Origin: Parapedobacter defluvii
GTDB lineage: Bacteria; Bacteroidota; Bacteroidia; Sphingobacteriales; Sphingobacteriaceae
NCBI RefSeq assembly: GCF_014642075.1
Contig: NZ_BMIK01000001.1
Location: 496,001 to 560,000, forward strand
DNA length: 64,000 nt
Direction: 5' to 3'
Shown piece after piece: positions 50,536-60,328 of this stretch; position 1 is the first letter of the stretch, and every line of letters starts with the position of its first letter. The notes under the pieces are model-generated. The model made no database searches. It saw nothing but the letters and a program-made list of their open reading frames with translations, and was not told the origin of the DNA. The position numbers were made by a program, and so were the translations under genes.

Positions 50536-53500
50536 ATGAACATCAAAAAAGTACTCATCGCCAATCGCGGTGAGATTGCCATCCGGATTAGTCGGGCGTG
50601 CAATGAGTTGGGTATTGGTACGGTAGCCGTTTATACGTTTGAAGATCGATACTCGTTGCATCGTTATAAGGCAGACGAAGCTTACCAAATCGGGTTGGAT
50701 AGCGAGCCGCTTAAACCCTATCTGGATATGGAAGCTATCCTGACCACTGCCAAAGAAAGTGGTGTAGACGCGATCCATCCGGGATATGGTTTTTTGTCTG
50801 AAAATGCGGCATTTGCGCGACGTTGCGCCGAAGAGGGTATTATTTTCATCGGTCCGTCTCCGGAAGTAATGGATAAATTGGGCGATAAAGTGCGTGCCAA
50901 AGCCGCAGCGCAGAAGGCAGGTGTACCTATTATTGGCAGCAGCCGTGAAGCATTAGATAGCATCGCTGCGGCATTATCCGAAGCATGGCGTATCGGTTAT
51001 CCCTTAATGCTTAAAGCGGCAGCAGGTGGCGGTGGCCGCGGAATGCGGGTGGTACGTAATGACAGTGAGCTGGAGGTTGCATTTGACAGCGCGAGGAACG
51101 AAGCATTGAACGCGTTTGGAGATGGAACCGTCTTTCTGGAAAAATACATCGAAAATCCCCGGCATATTGAAGTACAGATTGTGGGCGATCACCATGGCAA
51201 CGTGATGCATCTGTATGAACGCGATTGTTCGGTACAGCGTAGATTCCAGAAGGTTGTAGAGGTTGCTCCGGCGGCAAACCTTGCGGAGGAAACCCGCGAC
51301 AGATTATATTCCTATGCAACGGCTATTGCCCATGAAGCGGGATATAACAATGTCGGCACAGTCGAGTTTTTGGTGGATGGAGAAGGCCGGGTTTATTTCA
51401 TCGAAGTAAATCCACGTATCCAGGTTGAGCATACCGTTACAGAAATGGTCACGGGTATTGATCTTATTAAAACCCAACTATACATCGCTTCCGGATACAG
51501 GCTCACCGATCCACAGGTTGGCTTGGGAGATCAGGAAGCAATCCCGTTGAATGGTTACGCCATCCAGTGCCGCATTACGACCGAAGACCCGTCGGATGGT
51601 TTCAAGCCAGACTATGGCACCATTATTACCTATCGAAATGCTGCTGGATTTGGTGTGCGATTGGATGAAGGCAGTGCGTATCCGGGCATGAAAGTGAGCC
51701 CATTCTTTGATTCGATGTTGGCCAAGGTGAGTACACATGGTAATACGCTGGAGGAGGCTGCCAAGCGGATGGATAGGGCGCTCCGGGAATTTCGTATCCG
51801 GGGTGTAAAAAATAACATCGGCTTTTTGGAGAACTTGGTGACCCATCCGGTATTTCTATCGGGGCGGGCGACTGTGGGGTTTATCGCCATGCATCCCGAA
51901 TTGTTCAAATCAGCGGGGAGACAAGATCGTGGTACCAAATTGTTGGCATTCCTTGGAGAGCTTTCGGTCAATGGGAATCCGGATACCAAAGGCAAGCCGA
52001 AGCCGCCGAAACTGGAATTGCCGGTAGTACCAATGGCCAACCCGCATGCGCCTTTTCCAAAAGGTACAAAAGACCGTCTCACTGAACTCGGTCCCGAAGG
52101 ATTATGCGAATGGCTGGTGAACGACAAACGGATTCATTATACAGATACCACCCTGCGCGATGCGCATCAGTCCCTATTAGCTACACGTGTCCGTACGTAT
52201 GACATGCTGAAGGTGGCTTCGGGGTTTGCAAAAGCGCATCCACAGGTATTCAGTATGGAAGTGTGGGGCGGCGCCACGTTTGATGTTTGCTTACGTTTTC
52301 AATTGGAAGATCCGTGGAAGCGCTTGGCAAATTTACGCAAAGCAATTCCCAATATTCTTTTGCAGATGCTCATCCGTGGATGTAACGGGGTAGGCTACTC
52401 CGCTTATCCTGATAACCTGATAGCCGCATTCGTGGAAAAAAGTTGGGAGACCGGCGTGGACTTATTCCGCATCTTCGATTCGCTCAATTGGATGGAAAAC
52501 ATTGCACCCTGTATTGAGATGGTACGGAAACGTACCGGTGGTATCGCTGAGGGGACATTGTGTTATACCGGAGATATCCTGAACCCGCAACGCACAAAGT
52601 ACGACCTCAACTACTACCTGCGTATGGCGAAGGATCTGGAGAATGCCGGTGCCCATATGTTGGGTATCAAAGACATGTCAGGTCTATTAAAACCTTACGC
52701 CGCGGCAGAGCTCGTTGCTGCATTGAAGGATACCGTAAAAATACCCATTCATCTCCACACACATGATACGTCATCGTTGCAGACCGCTACCTATCTCAAG
52801 GCCATTGAGGCGGGCGTTGACGTGGTAGACTGCGCGTTGGGTGCACTATCGGGGCTGACTTCCCAACCCAATTTCAATGCGGTGGTTGAAATGATGCGTT
52901 TTCACGAACGTGAGAACCCTTTTGATATCGATAGTCTCAACGCCTACAGTGATTACTGGGAGACGGTACGGACCTATTATGCGCCTTTTGAGTCGGGCAT
53001 GAAAGCCGGATCCGCAGAGGTATTCCGTCACGAAATTCCGGGAGGGCAATACTCCAATTTGAAACAGCAGGCGACGGCATTGGGATTGGGTGACCGGATT
53101 GACGACATCAAACGTAGTTACGCGGAGGCCAATGAACTGTTTGGCGACATTGTAAAAGTAACCCCCAGTTCCAAAGTGGTGGGTGACATGGCGCAATACA
53201 TGGTGGCCAATAACTTGAGCAAAGACGATGTATTATCGCGAGGAGATAGTTTGTCGTTTCCTGATTCGGTGGTATCTTTCTTCCGCGGAGACATTGGCCA
53301 ACCCGAAGGAGGTTTCCCTATTAAATTGCAGCGTATGGTTTTGAAGGGACAACAGGCTTATTCCGAGCGTCCCAATAAACACTTACCTCCTTTGAATCTG
53401 GAGGCAGATTTCAAGTTGTTTTTGAAGGAGAATGGAGAAGACTTGACATTTACAGATTATCTGAGCTATCAATTTTATCCGAAAGTATTTGGAGAATACC

Positions 53501-53976
53501 TGAAAGCTTACCGGAAATATGGAGACGTATCGGTCGTACCTACTCAGTATTTTCTGTATGGTATGGAACCCGGGGAAGAAACCACTGTGCAGCTGACAAA
53601 AGGAAAGACCCTCTTGGTGAAGTTGGTATCCATTGGCCCCGCCGATCACGAAGGTAATCGTACCGTATTCTTTAAATTAAATGGGCAGACCCGGAATCTT
53701 GAAATACGGGATGGAAAATCTGAAACCGTGCGGAAGGAAAATAGAAAAGTGAATCCATCCGATCCAAGGCAGGTGGGATCTCCTTTGCAAGGGATGCTGA
53801 CTGCGGTTTTTGTTGCAGTTGGGGATACGGTGTCGGCAAATCAGCCGCTGTTTGTTATCGAAGCAATGAAAATGGAAACCACTGTCACTTCAGCGGTGCA
53901 AGGTGTAGTGAAACAGGTGGAACTCTCGGCAGGAACGCTGGTAAATACCGATGACCTGGTGTTGGAGTTGGAATAA
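50536..53976 (+). CDS. pyc: Pyruvate carboxylase
   Basis: A full-length 1146-residue pyruvate carboxylase, which makes oxaloacetate from pyruvate, bicarbonate and ATP in the cytoplasm. Domains in order: biotin carboxylase with ATP-grasp (about 1-450; AAAGGGGRGMRVV glycine loop, EVNPRIQVEHTVTE), carboxyltransferase TIM barrel (about 530-830; YTDTTLRDAHQSLLATR and LHTHDTSS metal-site residues), the PYC tetramerisation/linker region, and a biotin carboxyl carrier domain with Lys1112 in EAMKMET. All key residues are present. Its anaplerotic role would support growth on sugars entering through the upstream region. Confidence 0.96.
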   Translation: MNIKKVLIANRGEIAIRISRACNELGIGTVAVYTFEDRYSLHRYKADEAYQIGLDSEPLKPYLDMEAILTTAKESGVDAIHPGYGFLSENAAFARRCAEEGIIFIGPSPEVMDKLGDKVRAKAAAQKAGVPIIGSSREALDSIAAALSEAWRIGYPLMLKAAAGGGGRGMRVVRNDSELEVAFDSARNEALNAFGDGTVFLEKYIENPRHIEVQIVGDHHGNVMHLYERDCSVQRRFQKVVEVAPAANLAEETRDRLYSYATAIAHEAGYNNVGTVEFLVDGEGRVYFIEVNPRIQVEHTVTEMVTGIDLIKTQLYIASGYRLTDPQVGLGDQEAIPLNGYAIQCRITTEDPSDGFKPDYGTIITYRNAAGFGVRLDEGSAYPGMKVSPFFDSMLAKVSTHGNTLEEAAKRMDRALREFRIRGVKNNIGFLENLVTHPVFLSGRATVGFIAMHPELFKSAGRQDRGTKLLAFLGELSVNGNPDTKGKPKPPKLELPVVPMANPHAPFPKGTKDRLTELGPEGLCEWLVNDKRIHYTDTTLRDAHQSLLATRVRTYDMLKVASGFAKAHPQVFSMEVWGGATFDVCLRFQLEDPWKRLANLRKAIPNILLQMLIRGCNGVGYSAYPDNLIAAFVEKSWETGVDLFRIFDSLNWMENIAPCIEMVRKRTGGIAEGTLCYTGDILNPQRTKYDLNYYLRMAKDLENAGAHMLGIKDMSGLLKPYAAAELVAALKDTVKIPIHLHTHDTSSLQTATYLKAIEAGVDVVDCALGALSGLTSQPNFNAVVEMMRFHERENPFDIDSLNAYSDYWETVRTYYAPFESGMKAGSAEVFRHEIPGGQYSNLKQQATALGLGDRIDDIKRSYAEANELFGDIVKVTPSSKVVGDMAQYMVANNLSKDDVLSRGDSLSFPDSVVSFFRGDIGQPEGGFPIKLQRMVLKGQQAYSERPNKHLPPLNLEADFKLFLKENGEDLTFTDYLSYQFYPKVFGEYLKAYRKYGDVSVVPTQYFLYGMEPGEETTVQLTKGKTLLVKLVSIGPADHEGNRTVFFKLNGQTRNLEIRDGKSETVRKENRKVNPSDPRQVGSPLQGMLTAVFVAVGDTVSANQPLFVIEAMKMETTVTSAVQGVVKQVELSAGTLVNTDDLVLELE

Positions 53977-54045
53977 TCAATGCGCGTGTATCGTTAATAG
54001 CCAGGGGATGTGTATCTTTAACAATTGAGAATGGGAGTGTACAAA

Positions 54046-56976
54046 ATGGACGAAAGTTTATTGACGTTAAGCAAAACCCTGAAAGGTCCTATCTATTACG
54101 ACGATAGTACCCAACATCAAACGATACTTCGTGCCTATTCCACGGATGCATCCGTCTATCAGGAGCGTCCGCTAGCGGTAGCTATTCCCAAAGATGTAGC
54201 GGATCTAAAAGCCCTGATTACATTTGCATCTAGCGGAGGCGTAACATTGATTCCACGGACGGCGGGGACTTCCTTAGCAGGACAGGTGGTTGGCCAGGGC
54301 ATCGTGGTGGATGTATCCAAGCACTTTAATCGTGTACTGGAATTGAACGTGGAAGAGCGTTGGGTACGGGTACAACCGGGAGTTATCCGCGATGACCTCA
54401 ACGCTTACCTGAAACCATATGGATTGATGTTTGGCCCGGAAACGTCCACCGCCAGCCGGGCAATGATCGGTGGAATGGTGGGCAATAATTCCAGCGGCTT
54501 ACATTCTATTTCGTGGGGGGATACGCGCAGTCACCTCCTGTCGGCAAACGTATTGCTCGACGATGGTTCGGAAGCGGTGTTCGAAGCAGTGGATGAGGGA
54601 ACGTTATTCAGCAAATTAACACTGACCAATCGTGAGGGCGATATTTATCGGGCAATGAATGACCTGTTGTCGAATCCGGTAAATCAGGAAGCCATCAAGG
54701 CGGGCTATCCCAAACCGTCGCTTACCCGGCGTAATACGGGATATGCACTGGATCTATTAGGTGACACAACAAAGCCTTTCAACTTCTGCAAACTGCTCGC
54801 CGGATCAGAGGGTACATTAGGGATCCTCACCGAAGCGAAGCTCAATCTGTTGCCGTTGCCCCCGAAAGAAATCGGACTGCTATGCATCCACTGCCATACA
54901 CTTATCGAATCCCTGCACGCGAATATCGTTGCCCTTCGGCATCATCCCGAGGCGTCAGAACTGGTAGATAAGTATATCATGGATTTCACCAAGGGACATC
55001 CAACGTATCAATATAACCGCTTCTTCATCGAGGGGGACCCCGAAGCACTGCTGATGGTGGAGTTCAGGGGAGAGACATTGGAAGAAGTAGCGGCTAAGGC
55101 CAATTCCCTGCGGCAGGAGTTAAGGACACAAGGACTGGGGTATGCGCATCCGTTGATCACCGGTCCGCAGACCAACCTGGTATGGGACGTACGTAAGGCA
55201 GGCCTCGGACTTATCCGTAACCTACCGGGAGATACGCAGCCCGTAAACCTGATTGAAGATTGTGCGGTATCGCCCGAAGACCTACCTGCCTACATCACGG
55301 ATTTACAGGGTGTGTTGACGGATCACGGGTTGAATGCCTCCTATTATGCACATGCGGGTGCTGGCGAGCTGCATGTGGAGCCGTTGATTAACCTGAAGAC
55401 CGCCGAAGGGCGCCGCGCCTTTCGGAGTGTATTGGCTGAGACCGTCAAGTTGGTACGTAAATACAATGGTTCGCTTAGTGGCGAGCATGGCGACGGACGG
55501 TTACGTGGCGAGTTCATAGCCAATGCCCTGGGCAAAGACGTATACCAATTGCTGCAACAGGTCAAACGCATTTTTGATCCAAGTGGCATCTTCAATGCCC
55601 ATAAGATCGTCGATACGCCACCGATGGACAAATCCCTGCGTTATGAACAGGATACTTCGTCCATCAAAATCGACACTGTATTCGATTTCAGCCGTCAGGA
55701 AAGCATCCTCCGGTTGTCCGAGAAATGTTCTGGTTCCGGCGATTGCCGTAAGACGCACATTACAGGAGGAACCATGTGCCCTTCGTACATGGCTACGCGC
55801 GAGGAGAAGGATACCACACGCGCACGTGCTAACATGCTGCGCCAATTTCTGACCCATTCATCGAAAGCCAACCGATTTGATCATCCCGAAATTAAGGAGG
55901 TGATGGATTTGTGCCTAAGCTGCAAAGGTTGCAAAACGGAATGTCCGTCGAGTGTCGACATAGCGAAAATGAAAGCTGAATTCCTGCAGCATTACTACGA
56001 CGCAAACGGCACCCCTTTCCGTGCTTGGGTCATTGCCAACTTTACCAAATCGCAGCAGCTTGCCTCTTTTTTTCCAAGGCTATATAATGCGGTTATTCAC
56101 CATAAAGCGCTCTCTGCTGTGGTAAAGCGGATGTTGGGATTCGCCAAAGACCGGTCACTGCCGGACGTAGGGGATACAACGCTGCGTAAGTGGGTGAAGA
56201 AGCAGCGGCCAGTCAGTCAAACGGGTACACGGGGACGGCAGGTCTATCTGTTCTGTGATGAATTTACAGACTATAACGACGTAAGTATCGGCCAAACAAC
56301 CTATCGACTGCTGACGGCACTGGGCTACGAAGTAAAGCTGGCCCGGCATTTGGAAAGTGGTCGGACTTACCTTTCCAAAGGGCTGCTGCGGAAAGCGAAG
56401 GAAATTGCCAACCGGAATGTGCGTTACCTGAAAGATATTGTCACCGCGGAGACACCGCTGGTCGGTATCGAGCCGTCAGCAATTCTGACCTTCCGCGATG
56501 AATATCCGGAGCTGGTCGATAAGGAGCTCGTGGCAGATGCCTACAAACTGGCAGGGAATGCATTGCTTATCGACGAGTTTCTGGCAAAGGAAATGGAGTC
56601 GGGATACATCCAACGTTCTAGGTTTGAGGGGGCACCTCGCGACATTAAACTGCATGGACACTGTTACCAAAAGGCTTTTCATCTGGTGGATAAAACCGCC
56701 AAAATTCTTGCGTTTCCCGAAGGATACCGGGTAGAAGTCATTCCTTCCGGATGTTGTGGTATGGCGGGGTCTTTTGGCTACGAAAAGGAGCATTACGAGG
56801 TGTCCATGAAGGTGGGCGAGCTGGTATTGCTCCCAACGGTCAGGAAGACGCCTGACAGCATCTTAATTGCCGCACCCGGTACCAGTTGCCGCCATCAAAT
56901 TAAAGACGGTGCGGGCAGAAAAGCGTACCATCCGGTCGAAATCCTATGGGAAGCTCTGCATAAGAAGGAACCGTAA
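54046..56976 (+). CDS. FAD-linked / 4Fe-4S D-2-hydroxyacid dehydrogenase (YdiJ/D-LDH-like)
   Basis: A 976-residue fused dehydrogenase started at the ATG at 54046, which has GGGAG eight bases upstream; earlier TTG and ATG codons at 54025 and 54031 are less likely. The N-terminus (about 1-250) is a PCMH-type FAD-binding domain (RTAGTSLAGQVVG, NNSSGLHS), then an FAD-oxidase C-terminal domain (LSGEHGDGR near 480), a ferredoxin-like domain with two Cys clusters (CSGSGDC...CP and CLSCKGCKTECP) and a C-terminal cysteine-rich CCG region (HGHCYQKA, SGCCGMAGSFGYE). Such proteins oxidise D-lactate or D-2-hydroxyglutarate and pass electrons to the quinone pool. Exact substrate uncertain. Confidence 0.9.
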   Translation: MDESLLTLSKTLKGPIYYDDSTQHQTILRAYSTDASVYQERPLAVAIPKDVADLKALITFASSGGVTLIPRTAGTSLAGQVVGQGIVVDVSKHFNRVLELNVEERWVRVQPGVIRDDLNAYLKPYGLMFGPETSTASRAMIGGMVGNNSSGLHSISWGDTRSHLLSANVLLDDGSEAVFEAVDEGTLFSKLTLTNREGDIYRAMNDLLSNPVNQEAIKAGYPKPSLTRRNTGYALDLLGDTTKPFNFCKLLAGSEGTLGILTEAKLNLLPLPPKEIGLLCIHCHTLIESLHANIVALRHHPEASELVDKYIMDFTKGHPTYQYNRFFIEGDPEALLMVEFRGETLEEVAAKANSLRQELRTQGLGYAHPLITGPQTNLVWDVRKAGLGLIRNLPGDTQPVNLIEDCAVSPEDLPAYITDLQGVLTDHGLNASYYAHAGAGELHVEPLINLKTAEGRRAFRSVLAETVKLVRKYNGSLSGEHGDGRLRGEFIANALGKDVYQLLQQVKRIFDPSGIFNAHKIVDTPPMDKSLRYEQDTSSIKIDTVFDFSRQESILRLSEKCSGSGDCRKTHITGGTMCPSYMATREEKDTTRARANMLRQFLTHSSKANRFDHPEIKEVMDLCLSCKGCKTECPSSVDIAKMKAEFLQHYYDANGTPFRAWVIANFTKSQQLASFFPRLYNAVIHHKALSAVVKRMLGFAKDRSLPDVGDTTLRKWVKKQRPVSQTGTRGRQVYLFCDEFTDYNDVSIGQTTYRLLTALGYEVKLARHLESGRTYLSKGLLRKAKEIANRNVRYLKDIVTAETPLVGIEPSAILTFRDEYPELVDKELVADAYKLAGNALLIDEFLAKEMESGYIQRSRFEGAPRDIKLHGHCYQKAFHLVDKTAKILAFPEGYRVEVIPSGCCGMAGSFGYEKEHYEVSMKVGELVLLPTVRKTPDSILIAAPGTSCRHQIKDGAGRKAYHPVEILWEALHKKEP

Positions 56977-56983
56977 TCGGCAA

Positions 56984-57388
56984 TCAGTACGAAAAAAAAG
57001 TCGTTAAATAGCTTGATGACTTCAGGGCAAGTAGGCTCTCTCTTTTTATAGGTTTGATCAGATAATCGATCAACTGGGGATAGGTTTTAGCACGTTTCCT
57101 ATCCGCTTTGTTAATGGAAGAAGTTACAATGACGACGTGAATATTTTCCGGATAAGGAAACGCCTGTAACGCGTCAAGTACCTGCCATCCATTCTTCACC
57201 GGCATGTTAATATCAAGGAAAACCAAAAAGAATTTGTCGAGCGCAATTTCTTGTCCAATGGTCTCAAGGGCTTCCTCACCGTTTGTGCAGATGGTTGGGT
57301 TGCACGCGATGCCTGTGTCTCGGAGCAATACCTTAGCGATCAGATTGAACATTTTGTCGTCATCGACGACCATGACGCGTAACTCCAT
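56984..57388 (-). CDS. Single-domain response regulator (receiver)
   Basis: A 134-residue CheY-like receiver with no output domain. The acidic pocket is Asp9-Asp11, the phosphorylated residue is Asp59 in FLDINMP, the switch residues are Thr89/Ser90, and Lys112 in LIKP is present. It lies 16 bases downstream of the PAS sensor gene on the same strand, so the two form a pair. With no effector domain it must act by protein contact or as a phosphorelay step. It is convergent with the FAD dehydrogenase gene, ending eight bases from it. Confidence 0.92.
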   Translation of the reverse strand: MELRVMVVDDDKMFNLIAKVLLRDTGIACNPTICTNGEEALETIGQEIALDKFFLVFLDINMPVKNGWQVLDALQAFPYPENIHVVIVTSSINKADRKRAKTYPQLIDYLIKPIKRESLLALKSSSYLTTFFSY

Positions 57389-57404
57389 CGATCTGCATTT
57401 ATTT

Positions 57405-60080
57405 TTATCTGCTAATCTGCTCAGTTTTATCCGTGATATCCCTCAAAATATTATCTAACTCAGTCGCAGAATCCTTAATGGCCCCCAGTAATTCGTCGCT
57501 TTCGATGCCCGAATCGGGACAATGTTGAATGAGATCTGCGAGTCCCATAATGCGTGCCAACGGGGCTCTCACCACATGAGATTGCATCCAGGCAATGTCT
57601 TGCAGTTTTTTGTTTTGTGCCTCTATGGCTTGGATATAATCCAGTTTTTCGCTGATATCATGTGCCAGAATTACCTCAGCTTTTCGGCCATGGAACTTAA
57701 TAATGTTGCTTTTTACTTCGACATAGATCCGCTCCCCGCTTTTTTTTCGGTGTACATAGACACTGGTTGTGAATAATTCGTCATGTTGCTTGGAGTAGGC
57801 TACCGCCGCTTCCATTTTCGGTATCTCTTCAGGTGGTCGGATATCCCGTATGGTCATTGCAAGGAATTCCTCGCGCGTGTATCCATAATGCTTGATAGCG
57901 GCGTCATTTACGTCCAGAAAGCGATAGGTATCGAGATCGTATACCCACATGGGCTGTGGGCTCAGGTGAAAGAGGTTGCTGTACTTCTTTTCTGATTCTG
58001 CTACAATTTTAAGTTGCTGCTCAATTTCTGCATGCAGCTTATTCAGCGCCAGTTCTGCCAATTTAGCTTCTGTAATGTCCAGGCATGCACCGATCATTTT
58101 CCGCGAACCATCGGCCTTAAGAACAAGTTTTGCCCAAGATCTAAGGTGTCGAATTTCTCCTTCCGGGCGTACAATTCGTTCTTCAAATACGGTATCTTTT
58201 CCCTTTTTAATGGCGTTGTGGAGGATATCATAAACACGTTGCCGATCGTCAGCGTGTACACGCGACAGATACGCACTGAAGCCGGGAGTATATGCGGCTT
58301 TATCAAGCCCATAGATATCGAAAAGGGTATCTGACCAAGTGACATGGTCGGATTCGATATCCCATTGCCAGGTACCTAAGTGAGCCAATGCCTGCCCTTG
58401 TTGCATCATCAGCGTCGTTTCTTGAGCAAGTTCTGCATGATGATGATTCTCCAGAATCATATTCAGGAATGCACCGGCACGATCGATGAATGCCAATTCG
58501 TCTTCATTTGGATTCCGGATGTGCTTGTAATAGATACCGAAAACGGCCACAACTTCGCCTTGCGCATTGACAACAGGAGAAGACCAACAGGATTTGAGTC
58601 CGTGGTTCAGCGGTTGTTCTTTAAAATCTGCCCATAGGGGGTTGTTCGCAATATCGGCGACGATCACCGGCTTTTTGGTATACGCTGCACTTCCACATGA
58701 TCCTGCATACTCACCTATGGGTAAGTTGTGGATGTGTTGGAGGTAGGCTGTTGGCAACGATGGCGCTATCCAGCTAAAGAGACGTCCGTTTCGGATTTGA
58801 TTGATGGAACAGGCCATTCCCGGGAATAGGGCTTCGATACCTAACACGTAGGTGGAAAGTATATGTTCAATCGAAGCGTCTTTTTTTTCATTGAGTTCCA
58901 ATATGGTCCGTTCAAGTTGATTCAACTCGGCAAAACGTTTGGCTTCTGTAATATCGACCATAATGCCCCGTAGCCAGCGTGGTTTGTTGGATTCGGAAAT
59001 AACCGATACGATATCTTTGATCCAGATGATGTCGCCATTTTTCTTAACCATGCGGTAGTCAAAGGTGTGGTTTGCGGATTTTTTGGTGTGTTTCTGACAA
59101 TAGGAGACGGCATTTTCCCGATCGGCCTCATAAATGTTTTTCTCCCAAAATCCTGGGTCTGCCAGCCACTCGTCGGCAGTATAACCCAAAAGCCATTTCA
59201 CCTTGTCACTGATGAAGGTTGCTTCAAATGTTTCCGCATCGGCCTCCCATACGACGCCATCAATGGTCTGGATGAGGTTGTGGAATTTGTGCTCAGATGA
59301 AATCAGTGCTTCTTCGGTGTTCTTCTTTTCTGTAATATCCTGTGCCGTACCATATATGCGTACGCATATGCCATTTACCAGCTCAGCTTTGCCAATGGTA
59401 AGTATCCACCGCTTATGCCCTTTTGCTGTAGTCACCGGGAGGGCAATGCGGAAAATAGTACCGTCATGGGTTGCCTTTTGAAGCGCCTTTGAGAGTGCTT
59501 TACGATCGTTAGTGTCGCTGTAAAAAGCCATCGCTGAATGAAAATCCAGCGGATATTCCGGCCCCATCTCAAAGATTTCACGCAGCTCCTGAGACCAACT
59601 GATGGTCTGGAGTGCCCTGTTGATCTCCCAACTGCCGATACGAGCCGCCTGCTGTGTCTCTTGAAGGAATTTTCCGTGATTTACGGACTCAGTTACATCG
59701 GTCATCGAGCGGACGATAAACTGTATTTCACCGCAGTCATCGAGTACCGGCGTATGTTGGATTTCAAGGTATTTTATGTCGATGTGTGTGGGCGACGCTA
59801 TGGCCGGAGAGGCGAATTTCTGCGGAACGAGTTTATGGGCTTGTTTAGTGCTAAGTATCGCATCAAAACTCTTTTTCCACTCGTTATCGTTAAGGTATGG
59901 ATTAGTTGGAAAAACTTCAAAGAAACCCTTACCAAGTAGTTCTTCCCGCTGCTTATTTGTTAGGGTCAGGTAGGAGTCATTGGCATCGACAATGGTAAAT
60001 AACGGTGCATTCGGAAGAAGAATGAGGGTAGGTGTGGGTGAAACCCGAAACACAGCCGTATATTCCATTTCCTTATGCAT
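57405..60080 (-). CDS. Multi-PAS/GAF sensor ending in HisKA, no kinase ATPase domain
   Basis: An 891-residue cytoplasmic sensor without membrane helices. By eye the order is PAS (about 8-130), PAS (150-265), PAS (275-390), GAF (410-545), PAS (570-685), PAS (700-815) and a HisKA-like dimerisation helix hairpin at 825-891 with candidate phospho-acceptor His835 in QSHVVRAPLARIMG. The protein ends there: the HATPase catalytic domain (N, G1, G2 boxes) is absent. The frame ends with a normal stop and the next gene is 16 bases away, so no missing exon-like remnant is seen. It probably needs another kinase to be phosphorylated, or signals through its partner receiver directly. Confidence 0.9.
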   Translation of the reverse strand: MHKEMEYTAVFRVSPTPTLILLPNAPLFTIVDANDSYLTLTNKQREELLGKGFFEVFPTNPYLNDNEWKKSFDAILSTKQAHKLVPQKFASPAIASPTHIDIKYLEIQHTPVLDDCGEIQFIVRSMTDVTESVNHGKFLQETQQAARIGSWEINRALQTISWSQELREIFEMGPEYPLDFHSAMAFYSDTNDRKALSKALQKATHDGTIFRIALPVTTAKGHKRWILTIGKAELVNGICVRIYGTAQDITEKKNTEEALISSEHKFHNLIQTIDGVVWEADAETFEATFISDKVKWLLGYTADEWLADPGFWEKNIYEADRENAVSYCQKHTKKSANHTFDYRMVKKNGDIIWIKDIVSVISESNKPRWLRGIMVDITEAKRFAELNQLERTILELNEKKDASIEHILSTYVLGIEALFPGMACSINQIRNGRLFSWIAPSLPTAYLQHIHNLPIGEYAGSCGSAAYTKKPVIVADIANNPLWADFKEQPLNHGLKSCWSSPVVNAQGEVVAVFGIYYKHIRNPNEDELAFIDRAGAFLNMILENHHHAELAQETTLMMQQGQALAHLGTWQWDIESDHVTWSDTLFDIYGLDKAAYTPGFSAYLSRVHADDRQRVYDILHNAIKKGKDTVFEERIVRPEGEIRHLRSWAKLVLKADGSRKMIGACLDITEAKLAELALNKLHAEIEQQLKIVAESEKKYSNLFHLSPQPMWVYDLDTYRFLDVNDAAIKHYGYTREEFLAMTIRDIRPPEEIPKMEAAVAYSKQHDELFTTSVYVHRKKSGERIYVEVKSNIIKFHGRKAEVILAHDISEKLDYIQAIEAQNKKLQDIAWMQSHVVRAPLARIMGLADLIQHCPDSGIESDELLGAIKDSATELDNILRDITDKTEQISR

Positions 60081-60225
60081 CGGTGGGACATTTTTAATGT
60101 TATCCGTAAAAATAAGGTGATTTTTGTTAATGTCCTAATATTTTGGTGGATGAATCGATCCGATATAGAATTGTTGCAGGTAGGAATCGGAAAGCTCAAA
60201 GGGGTTTAAAAACGAGAAAAATAGA

Positions 60226-60299
60226 ACACCGATAACGCAGATAAAAAAGATCCTCGCTGATTAATCCGCGTTGATCTGCTCGATCCGTGTTATCGGTGT
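60226..60299. repeat. Imperfect palindromic element in the 60081-60328 gap
   Basis: Outer arms ACACCGATAAC (60226-60236) and GTTATCGGTGT (60289-60299) are perfect complements, and inner segments GCAGAT (60237-60242) and ATCTGC (60274-60279) also pair. On the minus strand the hairpin lies downstream of the glutamate dehydrogenase gene and is followed by a T-rich stretch, so it may act as its terminator. Its look is that of a dispersed extragenic repeat. Confidence 0.6.
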
Positions 60300-60328
60300 G
60301 CCATCCCTTTTAGACGAGATTATTACAA

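Noticed and set aside
51630-52127. 165-codon minus-strand frame
   Set aside because: It is antisense to pyruvate carboxylase, whose domains are unmistakable.
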